This document shows positions 12,279 to 24,500 of a stretch of 64,000 nt of DNA, piece after piece. The position numbers and the translations under genes were made by a program. The stretch comes from Microvelia longipes. Lineage: Eukaryota > Arthropoda > Insecta > Hemiptera > Veliidae. A model generated the notes under the pieces. It had not been told where the DNA came from and did no database searches. It saw only the letters and a list, made by a program, of their open reading frames with translations. Positions within the stretch are counted from its first letter, which is position 1; every line of letters starts with the position of its first letter. Where the stretch lies: contig JACMZG010000008.1 in the NCBI GenBank assembly GCA_018340805.1, forward strand, positions 26,049,684 through 26,113,683. The letters are read 5' to 3'.

Positions 12279-14444
12279 CTGAACAGAATTTTCAAACAAT
12301 CAATCACAGAAATAAAACTATAGTAACCTTCAATACCCCTTAAATAAGGGGAGGCCCTTGCTTGTATTAACAAGTGTCAGCAGGCTGTTATATGTATTAA
12401 ATAAGAAGGTGGTAAAGCAGTTGTACAGCATATTCTTACCATTATAAAAGTGACAGTATGGCTTGCGTCTTTAAGGGTTAGGAGAGGTGAATTAAATCAT
12501 AAAATTACATGGTGGTATCAGTATATTTAATAATTATTACATCATAAACATTTCTTAGTATACGTATTTTTAACAATAACTCGATGGCAGTATTTTAATA
12601 ATAATTAATTACAAATAAATAAAATCTATTTTTTACACTTAAATATATCTGAACTTACACTCTAATTGCAAGATTCGTAGATCTTTTTATACAATAATAA
12701 TTCTACAAATAAAACCAGGTAGTATCTTAAATTTTGATAAATTAAATAAGAATAGAAATTAATTTACAAAATTGTATGTTGGTTCATATGTAGTAGTTAC
12801 ATTAGAATGTTATACAGTACACACAATGTACACATGTCAATAGTGACACACAAAATGTGTCAATGTACACATTAACACAATGTGTCAATGAACATACAAA
12901 AGCACATGGTGTTTTTTTTTAACTAGACACATATTTGCATTGTATTATATTCTTATCTAAGTACACTGTTAAAGCATCCAACTAAAAAAAAAAAAAATTT
13001 ATCCAATAGGAAGAGTAAAATTTTAACTACAGAAAAGAAGACACAAATTATAAATAGTAATTCTCAATTAATAAACACAATTATAATTGAATTAACCAAA
13101 TGCTAAGTAATGGTAATTAACTTAAATCTTAAAGCTATTTGAAATTTATTATCTAAAAGTAAACATCTAACAACATAAACACTATAGCAGTCTTTTTAAC
13201 AAATAATTGCTCTTAATTTTTTAACAATACAAATATACAATATAATTTTGATCTTAAATAAAGTAATAATTGAAATATTATTTGTTTACTTAATAAAAAC
13301 AAATGATTAAAAATAGATAGCAAACCAAATAACTACACAAAACAATTGTCTTATCAATATCAATATTTGTTAATCATTTTTAATCTAAAATACAAAAGTA
13401 TTCTGTACACAAAAGTTTTATCATTAAAAATAATTTTCTGTTATTAAATGCTTATAAAACCTTTTGATTCCAAAATTTATTTTATTTACAATATAATTAA
13501 TAAATTTGCTATTTAAATTAAATTATAAGCAGCCATAATCTGTTGCAATAATTAAAAAATTTAACTTCCAGCCAGATTAGAACAAACAGTCAAAAAGTGA
13601 CAATTATGGTATAATTACTATCTTTCACCAGGTGAGAACAACCTAATATTGAAATTCGCTAAAAAGCAAAAGTTAGGCAAACTTGGTATAATCTAATCTA
13701 AAAGTTGTAATAATTATCATCATTATTATTGATCTATAATTGTATTTTTATATAAATGTCATTTGGCACCCTGGTCAGTTTTTTATATTAATAAAAAAAT
13801 AAATTATTGAAAAAACTGGTCCAACAAATTATTCACATTTTGAATAATAACTAGAAGTGTCGAAAAAAATAATTACTATACAACTAGTCGTAGGTGAAAA
13901 GGTAAAAATTCTTGCCATTTCTCATATTTCTAAAAAGTCAGGTTGTCCTGCTATCAAACAGGATTATTTATTTGTTTTTTTACCTTTAACTAGTTTAATT
14001 TGAACAAGTTCCAATTATTAATTGAAAACTAAAACATGAGCACTTCAATTGAATTTATGTTTATAGTCAAGAATACATATCTATGATTTTAAAAGAATGC
14101 TTGATCTTACATTTGATTAAAATAAATTGAAAAAAAAAATATTATCAGTCTTCTGACGAACCAAAGATTTGTTCTTAACTACCTACCACCTGTAATAAAA
14201 CAAAAATAAATAAATAAGAATAATAATTATCTATCTACAATAATAAAACAAATCTTGTCTATCATCTTTGTAAAAGGTTTCCAAAACCACATAAAAGAAC
14301 TTGATGAACTTATTTCTGATTGCAATTTATAATTTTATTTTTTATATTTATAATAAAATTTATGATAGTTTAAATTTTTAAACTATAATATTGTTTACAA
14401 TTAAACACTTTAAAGACAGATATGGAAGTAAAGACGAAGGTATT
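12279..14444. other. AT-rich stretch, possible 3' UTR of the minus-strand cadherin gene
   Basis: No ORF of note. Short irregular repeats of ACACAATGTGTCAATG occur at 12785-12900. The minus strand has many AATAAA motifs, compatible with a 3' UTR if the tentative terminal exon at 14183-14189 is right. Confidence 0.35.
14183..14189 (-). CDS. Tentative terminal coding exon of the cadherin (ends W-stop)
   Basis: A strong acceptor on the minus strand (TTTTTGTTTTATTACAG) ends at 14190. Joined in phase to the donor at 15475, the frame reads R-R-W then TAG at 14183-14185, so the cytoplasmic tail would be about 8 residues. All three frames close within a few codons here, so either this is the true end or the tail exon was missed or damaged. 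Confidence 0.25.
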
Positions 14445-15120
14445 GTTAATTGCAAACAAAATTGGGTACAAGGTACCTCGGAACATTTCCTCATCACATC
14501 AGATTCGCTAAGCTCATCCTCCCTGCTTCAGCTCGCTTCACTTGTCTTCAGAATATACAAGTCATTAAATGTATACTGCAATATGTCTTCAGACACGCTT
14601 TGCTCGTCCTCAGATAGTAAATATTTTCGTTTTATTTCCAGCAGCCATCCAACCAGGCACTGGACATGCTTAATGCTGCTTTACTTTATAATCCAAACAA
14701 ATCATAGATGTACTTGTCATAATGAAACAAAACTTGGTGTATTTAGTTATTAAGTAAAGGTATACACTTGCACCCAATTTCAACTCAATTTGATTATTTT
14801 ATGTTTTTTTAATGTATACAAGTCATTCAATAAAAATTTAACTAATACTAATAATAAGATGAAGTTTGGCACTCTAGTCTTATAAATGGCTACATGTATG
14901 CCAAATCTCAATTCCATCACATAAGATTTCTGCATTTTATGGATTTTCACAATTTTTGCTGAGTTATTTTTGTGGGTTAATGAGATCATAATAAAATTAT
15001 TTTCTGAGTACAACTACACTTACAGACTGATTTTTGTACAACGTTTCAACTCTCTAGCATAAATACATTGGGATTTACGATGATAACACACACAAACACA
15101 TACAGAGGACTGTTTTGTTA
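14445..15120 (+). mobile_element. Interspersed repeat family R, copy 2 (uninterrupted)
   Basis: Same blocks as the copy at 44780-45500, in the same orientation: GGTACCTCGGAACATTTCCT, ATCAGATTCGCTAAGCTCAT, a TCCAACCAGGCACTGGACAT block, then AACTCTCTAGCATAAATACA near the far end. It serves as the unfilled reference for the nested MITE insertions in copy 1. Confidence 0.6.
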
Positions 15121-15474
15121 GTTTTAACTTTAGTGAGCAATTCATTGAAGACTAACAAAGATATATTCTCAGGGCTAGCCCAAAGCAATAAGCAATTGGT
15201 CAACATTTCTGAACATCAGGGGGCTCACAAAGCACCCCTGAAGACTTAAGTATGAAAACATACTAAAGTCACTTAAGTAATGTGGAAATTATTACTGGGT
15301 AATACAAAGATTTAAAGGCGTCTTAAGGATTATTTAATTGATAAACAATTGCTATTAGGATACTTAAACCTATAAACAAAAGAGAGTGATTAAGTAAGTA
15401 AACAATTATGGATAATAAGTTCAAAATCTGTAACTATAAAATAAAACTAACTAGTATTATTAAAATAATATTAC

Positions 15475-15599
15475 CTCCTATATGTACAACAAAGTATGCA
15501 CCCTGAGATAAATGACGCTACACCAATTAAACCAGCAATACCAAGAACACAGATCTGAACCCAGGTAACTTCTGCAGATAGTATGACTGGAGCACACCT
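15475..15599 (-). CDS. Cadherin exon 28: transmembrane helix
   Basis: Begins [15 protein letters not shown], then the helix [19 protein letters not shown] and the cysteine-rich stop ILCCTYR, ending phase 2 at donor GTAATA. It is a single-pass type I anchor; the next exon should carry the cytoplasmic tail. Confidence 0.88.
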
Positions 15600-18500
15600 C
15601 TGTAAAATAATATTATTTTATTACCACAAGTAACAATGACATACCCAAGAAAATAATAAATAGATAAACTTTATTTCATAAAGAAAATAATTATTATAAT
15701 TTTATTTACAATCAAATATAGTTAAAATCCAGAAAAGTAGGTTATAACTGTTTAAATATGAAATGTATTTAAAAAATAAATTTATTCTCTCCTACTGTTA
15801 AATAAATTTCCATTTTATTCACCCAGTGGGAACAGCATCAGGTTGTATCCACAATGCTCTAAATATCAGGTTGTATCCACAATGCTCTAAGCATCAAGTT
15901 GTATCCACAATGCTCTAAGCATCAAGTTGTATCCACAATGCTCTAAGCATCAGGTTGTATCCACAATGCTCTAAGCATCAAGTTGTATCCACAATGCTCT
16001 AAGCATCAGGTTGTATCCACAATGCTCTAAGCATCAGTTGTATCCACAATGCTCTAAGCATCAAGTTGTACCACAATGCTCTAAGCATCAGGTTGTATCC
16101 ACAATGCTCTAAGCATCAAGTTGTATCCACAATGCTCTAAGCATCAGGTTGTACCCACAATGCTCTAAGCATCTGGGTTGTATCCAAATGCTCTAAGCAT
16201 CAGGTTGTATCCTAAGCATCAAGTTGTATCCACAATGCTAAGCATCAAGCAAGCATCAGGTTGTATCCACAATGCTCTAAGCGTTGTATCCACAATGCTC
16301 TAAATCAGGTTGTATCACAATGCTCTAAGCATCAGGTTGTATGCACAATGCTCTAAGCGTCAGGTTGTATCACAATGCTCTAAGCATCAGGTTGTATCCA
16401 CAATGCTCTAAGCATCAGGTTGTATCCACAATGCTCTAAGCATCAAGTTGTATACACAATGCTCTAAGCATCAGTTTACAGTCTATAAAAACTAATATAG
16501 CCCACACATTACTTTCACATAAAAACTCATCTTGAGTCTGAATCTAATATCTAAAGCTAAATCATAGACTCACTCGTCTTCCTTTTAGTTCTTCAACGGT
16601 TTTGCACTGATAATGGCTTCTAGCTAGGTTGAATGCGCTTTGGCAATAAAGTTTTAATTCTGTGGAGAGACTTTTTATTTAATTATTTATGAAAACTCAA
16701 GTTCTTATACAAAAGTAGAATGTCAGGGCATAAAAACTGAGAAAGTAGTCATTAAATAAAGTAGATCACAGAAACATCAGATATATCTTTAGTAAAAGGA
16801 TGGTATAGATTATCATTAAACCTTTGATAACAGATAAATAGGGCAAATAACTCACTTGAACAGATTGTACACTATATTGTTTGTAAATTTCATCAATTTT
16901 AGGATTGACTTGAGGTTTCAATAGAGATTCCATTTCTCTCAAATCAAATATTTTTGTACCAACTAACTGGAAACATGAACTGAAATTAAATAGTTAACAA
17001 TAAATAATTAGTAAACAATAAATAATTAGTAAACAATAATTAATTAATAAACAATAACTAAACAAGGTAGTAAGAATTTTTTCCTTAAAGTAAACACTGT
17101 GGAACATGTTTCATTAGGAGAAACAGTAATAAAAAATAACTAGTTTACTTCCTGCTAATGATCCAAGATGCCCAAATTTTGAATCAGTGAACTTATGTCA
17201 TGTAATAAACTTTTAATTAAAGTTTAAGAAAAAAATAAGATGGAACGCTTAATTGAGATCTTTCTGTGATTTTTCAGTACTTTAGATATTATTCAAGAGG
17301 AACGAAATTTAAAATTTGCTTAAGTTTTATGTTAGCATTTGGTTTGAAACAAAGCTTATTCTTTACTTACTTCAGTAAGTAATGATTCATTATTAAATCT
17401 TATCTTAGTAGAGTTATTAAAAATATTTTTGTGAATTTAACTAATCATTTAAACAAATTACGGGGGACAAATAAGGAAAGTTAATAATAGATAAGGAACA
17501 CATAACATTACACCTTAATAGGGAAGTTACACATTTGTACCTTATAATTATTTAGTAAAATAATTATACTAATGCTGTCTACAAAAACACCTTTTATTGG
17601 TAGTATTTATTTTGATCTCTAACATACCTAGTTGAGCTGAAATCTAAACTTCCATCAGTCTTGGAATGAAACTGAGTATCATAGACATTCAATGAGACTG
17701 GCAGTCCCAGAGCTTCTTCCATGGCTCTCTTGAAGTGAGGAAGAGTTAATTTAACTTCACCGGGGGGTTGAGAGAAAACAAATTTCATCAAGCCTCTGTC
17801 CCTAACTATGTATAGCTGAAAAAGAAATATCAATAAATAAATAATAATATCAATAAATATAATTACTTTATGACATAACACAAATATTTCCTCAACCAAC
17901 CTATTAAAATTAGTTATACTCCAATAATAATAGATCACTCATTTCTATGTTTCTCCATACAATTAGATACTTTTTATTACATCACCAGTTTAATACTTTA
18001 CCTTTAATAACCAATTGATAATATAAAAATCTGAAGTATAACTACAAACCTTGACAAGAGCATAAGTAGAATTTCGATCTTGCATATTGCTAGCTGCAAC
18101 TTTAATTTCAAAATGTCCATCGTGATACTCAGATAAATCAGATATTGTTCTTAACTCCCCAGTAACATTATCTAGTGTGAATAATGAAGTTAGATTTGCA
18201 GAAAGTGAAACGTCTGGTACTTCTGAACCAGGAGGTACGAAGTTGACACTATCTATGTAATACTGAATGGGTAATGATGTTTCATCTACATCTGAAGCTG
18301 ATACTGTTAGTAATAGGGTATCAATAGGTACATTAACTCGAACGCCTGAAACAGTATGAAACGTCTTTTGTATTAAATTTAACCTGTAGCTTACTTCAAA
18401 TAAGAATTAAAAATCCCCTTCACTTAAATGAAATATGTTAAAAATTAAAAATGTAAGCAATATTTGTTATATATTACAAAAAATAAAATAATTATTTTGC

Positions 18501-21500
18501 TTCTATGATTATATATTGTTAATAAAAAGCTAAAAGCATTGAGATTTTTTTATGGAAACAAACATATTTATTTATTTAAATCATACAAACAATCTTTTAG
18601 GATTACAACAAAATATATTTTTAAAAAATATATTAACAATTTATGCAAATAAAATTAACAATTTATGCAAAGAAAAATAAAAGAAAAGATTACAAAAATT
18701 AGGTAAAGAATGGAATATTTAAGTTACTAGCATGTTATTAAATAAATATAATAATATTAAATTTAAATAATTCAATCACTATTCATTTGTTTACATTTAC
18801 ACTTTCATATAAATAATACTATATTAAGTAAACATTTTAATAAATTGGTTTATTTATTAAAGCATGGCTTATAATGGCTTTTAGCAATGAAGTGCTACAC
18901 AAAGTATTTTTTGATTTATTTCATGATAAGAAATTATCTCCTTATATTACTATTTATTTACTATTATATTTTTTTATATTTTTAAAATAAAAATTTCATG
19001 TACAAATGAGATGAGGGTAAAAGCTTTGTACCATGCCTAGCAGATTGGTTTTAAATGATTTAAATAAAATAAAGAATAATTGTTGTTCCATAAATAAATG
19101 ATGAATTATTCAACATTTAAAAGAAAGAAGATGTATTCTTACATACCCTTCAGATTTTTTTGCTGAACATCCTTATTAAAAACTAATAAGCAACATTTAC
19201 ATAAAAATTAAGTAAAATTAATTTCCATGTAAATAAAAGTAAGTATTCCTATAAAATAATATCTAAGTCAGTTTTAAAATTAGATTTTTAGGTAGAATTT
19301 TATATAATCAAGTATTCCACTTACCAATAGTTATATCACTATCACTGAACACAGGTAGATTGTCATCAATATCTGTTAACTTAATTTTAATTAATCTTTC
19401 ACTTAGATCCTGCAAAATGAAAAGATATTTTATTAATAAATAAATTGAGCTATGGAGTCAATCAATAAAAGGAATTGAAAGAAACAGTCTCTCAAATAAT
19501 TTGAACACTAATGTATAAACAAAGCTAGGTTTCAGTTCCAACCAACCATCATCTTATATGCTGTAAGGCTATAAATAGCTCTGAAACTCTTGATTGCCGT
19601 ACATGGCCCAAGTCTCAGAGCAGATAGATATAGTAACGAGAAGAAATAGTTTTAGCATAGGATATCACAACTTAAACTCATTAAGCAGCTCTTTATCTCA
19701 CGCCTAGGATAAAATAAAGCCAGAAGCAAAGAATATCTATGCAATGAAATGTTGAGACTGGGATATGTTAAACATGTAGAGTAATATTATAGTTCAAACA
19801 GGTAGAGCCTATTTTACCAGGTCAAAGGAGCACTTCTTTACAATCTACAAGCAGGTTCTATCAACATATAAACGAAGCTGGTCATGTTATATCAGCATGA
19901 AGTTGCGATGAACTTGCATGAAAATGCATTTCTTGGAAAGCGTGGAAATCTCCAGGAACATAAAATACAATGGAGATAGAAAGCTCAATAAGAAGCGAGA
20001 AAATGGGGCAGTTAGCTCATACAGAGCACACTGAATGCAGCACCATGTTTCTTTTAGTTCGTTTCAAGGATTTGGACAACTCAAATATGTCAATTTTTTG
20101 TCTCTATCTCCTCGACAGATTAATAACATATTTAACATATTAATCTTATACTTCTTTTTGTCAAATTAAAACATTATTGGTTTTATGTCAGGTATTTGAT
20201 TTAATAATCTTAAATCAAATCTATTACTAATAATAATAATAATCTAGCCTTTTTTTGCCATTAGTGAACTTCCTTTTTGTTTTTAATCTTTTGTAGCTAT
20301 TTCTTTTGATACATTGTAATTTAGTTCACTGTACTTTGTTGGTTAGGCACTGCTGATGGTTTGTTAAAACTGAAAGCTGGCTTTGTCAATACATTAAAAT
20401 TCAAATTAGTGGAGAGAATGTTTCTTTCAATTCCTTTTATATATTTTACCAGCATCGTGAAGTAAATAAAAATATATTTTATGAAAATTAAGTAAAAAAC
20501 AAAAATTAAAACCTATTCTCCCTCTTGCAAAGTTATTAGCACTGTGAATCCTTGTGAAAATTAAGTGTCTAATAATTATACTTATTTATTGTCCAGCTTA
20601 AGTAAAGACCATTAGCTCTAATCACTAAAAACTAAATAAAAAAGTTAATAAATATACTTAGAAGATACCCTTATTTTTACAAAAAAATTATAATAATTTA
20701 TTATCATAAATAAATCAATCTTCTTATTTGTTTCATCCAGAAATCAATGAATTTGCTCTAAAACTTTATTTAGATAATTATCAACAGATCTGTAGAAAAA
20801 ACTTGCAAAACATTTGTCTCAAATTCAAAGTTTTGATGGATTGAACTGTAATAGCATAACACAGTCTAGATAATAATATTAAAATTGTTAACATTACCTG
20901 TTTGTTATACATTTTCCTCAAACTAGAAGGAGTTAAACTAAGTTTAAAACATTTAATAGTGAGAATATAATCTTCATTCTGCTCTCTATCTAGTCTTCCA
21001 GCAACTACAATAGCTGCAGAGTTGTTGGGCAGCCTGGTTATGTTGAAAAGACCATCTTCATTCCCATCTGATATACATAAGATAAATATAACAACGTTTT
21101 TAGAAATATTAAAAGAACAACCAGAATTTAAATTCATACTTGAGAAATTATTTTTAGTTGTTAACTATAAATTGTTGTTAATAGAATTTGAAGTTAAAAG
21201 AACTTATTTAGTTGAATTAGGTAAAGTAAGAACAAAATAAATATTCTAGCCTTAGATAATTTTTTTTGTAAGAAATAAGAGAGTAAAAGCAATCTAAATA
21301 ATTATCTAACCTCAACCAAACACAAATAAATAATAAATGAAGAAAAAACACTATAGTATGACACACGGTTAAAATCAGTTGACAGCATGAGAAATTAGTG
21401 TTGAAGAACCAAACAGGTTGGCCTGATATGACATTGTGGGCACGGTTTAACATCCAGGACTAACTTATGGCTCCCTCGGATTGTTTTCCCACACTGTCAA

Positions 21501-24500
21501 CTGATTTTATCCGTGTGTCATGCTATAGCATACTTTTATCAATACTTCGATAATCTATTGTGCCAGCTTGAACTGATCCTAACCCTTATTTAGGCTTACT
21601 CTTTTAGCTTCTTAAAAGCACATATCTTGTCCTAATAATTTAGCATTAGGTTGTCAATGCCTTACAAACAAATTGCTTATTATAAAATCATTGCTCTAAC
21701 AAAGAAATGTGCAAGCAGCTTAAAATAGTTTTTAATTTAAAACAACATCTTGAATAAAAAGACTAATAAAAAGTAGAGAATAAATTATTGCAAAGAAAAT
21801 AATGATATTGCCTTTACATCAAGGCGGGGAGGATCACCAGTGTGTAGACACCATTTTGGCGGGAGTGTCGCTATAGTGAATTTAAATTTCATCTTGATTA
21901 TTTTGTTTTTGTTTACTTTCTTGTCAAATTGCAATAAAAAGAATTAGTGTCATATTAGAAGGCATTGGTGAAACTAGTCTCTCTTTTATGTAATATTAGT
22001 AAAGCTAACTAAAGATCAGGACAATCAACACCATGTCCTCTAACAATACACCTACTACCACCGATGCCTCTTGCAAATATGATAGCACAGTGATAAGACA
22101 ACTAGTTATATCATTATATAACTAACATTATCTGTGTTGAGTTGAGCTACTGGAGTTGACACTAAATATTTTAAATTATTAATTTTTAATTAAAGTTTAA
22201 AGCTTATTTCCTGATATTTTTCTAGACAGGTCCCTGTCATTTAGGTATAAAGTCAGAGGCTGACTGTCCCATGAGTAGGCATTCCCACATGAGGAGACAG
22301 CCTTACACCTGCTTGCAGAATGTGAAACGAATCTTGGTAAGAAAGATATCCTTCAATACATCAACTTTTCCAAGAGACTCTTGGTAGAGGTGGTGTAAGC
22401 TAAATAATCGAGGCTGGCAAGAAGGCCCAACTACAAGGCCTATTCGCATGGCTTTGTCTCCCCACCCTATCACTAAATAAATAAATACTACAACTACAAT
22501 ATTGAAAAGTAGGGAATAAATAAAAGATTACTTACAAATAATCAAATATCCAATATCACCATTATCTCCGTCATCTGGGTCCACAGCAGATATAACCCCT
22601 ATCCTTGAACCAACAGATTGTTCTTCCCACTATGAACTCTATGGGGAGTGTCATATGTTCTGTTAAAAATAGGTTTATGATCATCTATATCACTGACTAC
22701 AACACGTAGTTGTCTTGTGGCTTTTTGTGACACAGAACCTGAGTCTTGAGCAACTAGTATCAAATTGTATTTATCCTTTTCTTCTCTATCTAACATTTTT
22801 TTGGTAGTAATTAAACCAGTTACAGGATCTAAAAAAAACATAATCAATAAAATTTTAATTAAAGAATTAGGTACCAAGTAATTTTAATCAAAGAACAGGT
22901 ACATCATCAGCGGTGGGTCTAAACTCAAGCTCTCAACTAATAAAGTTATATCAGTTAATGACTTCAAGTCTTAATGAGTACGACAACCCCTCTGTAGATA
23001 AGGTAGAGTAGAAAAGAGAGGGAGTAATAAGGGAGAAGTACTAGTACTACTCCCTTCCTTATCTTCGGAGGGCTCGTAATTAAGACTAGGAGTCATAACT
23101 TTATAAGTTGAAAGTTTGAGTGTTGCCCGCCTGCTGATGATGGCGTTAAGCTGAAACTGGTTCAAGGATATTCATATCCAACAGCAAGTATTCATGGTAG
23201 CAGATTCTTCAATTACTTCTTCAACTTGCGGTAAATACAAACTTTTTAATTTATTTAAAGACACTAGATGGGATTTGGGTAATTGTAAAATTGTAAAAAT
23301 GAGTATGCGAAATATAATCATTTAAAGAAGTAAGAAGTTGTTATTTCAGTCCCATCAAGTGTCATTAAATAAATTATAAATTATATACAATGGTGATGAA
23401 TACTAATAATATTAAACTATTTAATTTTAATAAAATTTTAATTATTATTTTTTAAATTTAATTTGATATGGTGAGCAATGATATTATAGTTTAATATCTA
23501 CTGTAAAAAACAAATAAATATAATAAATATTGCAAAACAACTTTTTAAAGCATTAGATCATTAGTTCATGCTGATTTGAACAAATATATGCTGCTAAATA
23601 AATGAAATTAATGCATTAAAAAAAAAATAATAAATAAAATACTGATGCTGTAAGTTTCAGAAGTAAAAACATACCTATACTAAAAACTTGAGAGTCTCCT
23701 CCATCCACAAGAAAACTATATCTTATCTGACCTTCCAGAGAATTAGGATCATCTGGGTCTGTGGCAACCACTCGAAACACAGGTGAACCAATCGAAGAGT
23801 TCTGACGACAAAATAATTAACATTTCAACTTATTGGCAACTTAACGATTAGGTACTAACAACAAACGTACTTTTAATTCATTAGTTTATTTTGCATATTT
23901 TGAATACTGAATTTGTAATTATAAATGATTATTTCTTTTTAAACGGTACAAGGGCATGGAACAATTTAAAATAATAAATACACAAAAAAATTAATTAATG
24001 ATATTGATACACATGGGCTTACAATAAGTTTAAATCTTTATAAGCAATTTTATAAATAAAGTAACTTTTAGAATCTAATAAAAAATCATTGAGAGAAATG
24101 GTCAAACAATATTATCCAATTTTAGTATATGTACCGCCGAAGCGAGTACAATATTATTAGAGCAATAGGGAAAATATCTCAGTTATTTTAACACAGTTTT
24201 TTTTTCTTTTATACACTAATGAGTAAAAAAAATTAGTAGTCAATACTCTGGTCTTAACATGTCTCTGTTCTAGTAGAGTCTTGGTAGCCTTGCCAAGCAG
24301 ATCCTAGCAGGATTTTTAATATGGAATATAGGAAAGATGAAACCACTTGGCCAAACAATCTACTCCCAATGGTAGTAAGCTACGACTCTGACAACCAAAG
24401 CTAGGGGCTAGAAAATATTTCCTGACAATTCAGGAAATTTCCTACTGTACAAATCTTACAGAAAATTGGTCACCTTACTACACTGGGGTCCCATTGTAGC

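Noticed and set aside
23120..23160. Hammerhead-ribozyme-like core CTGATGA..GAAAC in the fold-back at 22.9-23.1 kb
   Set aside because: Penelope-like elements do carry hammerheads, but the stem between the two conserved boxes is only three pairs with a wobble and an extra base, and I could not draw stems I and III convincingly.
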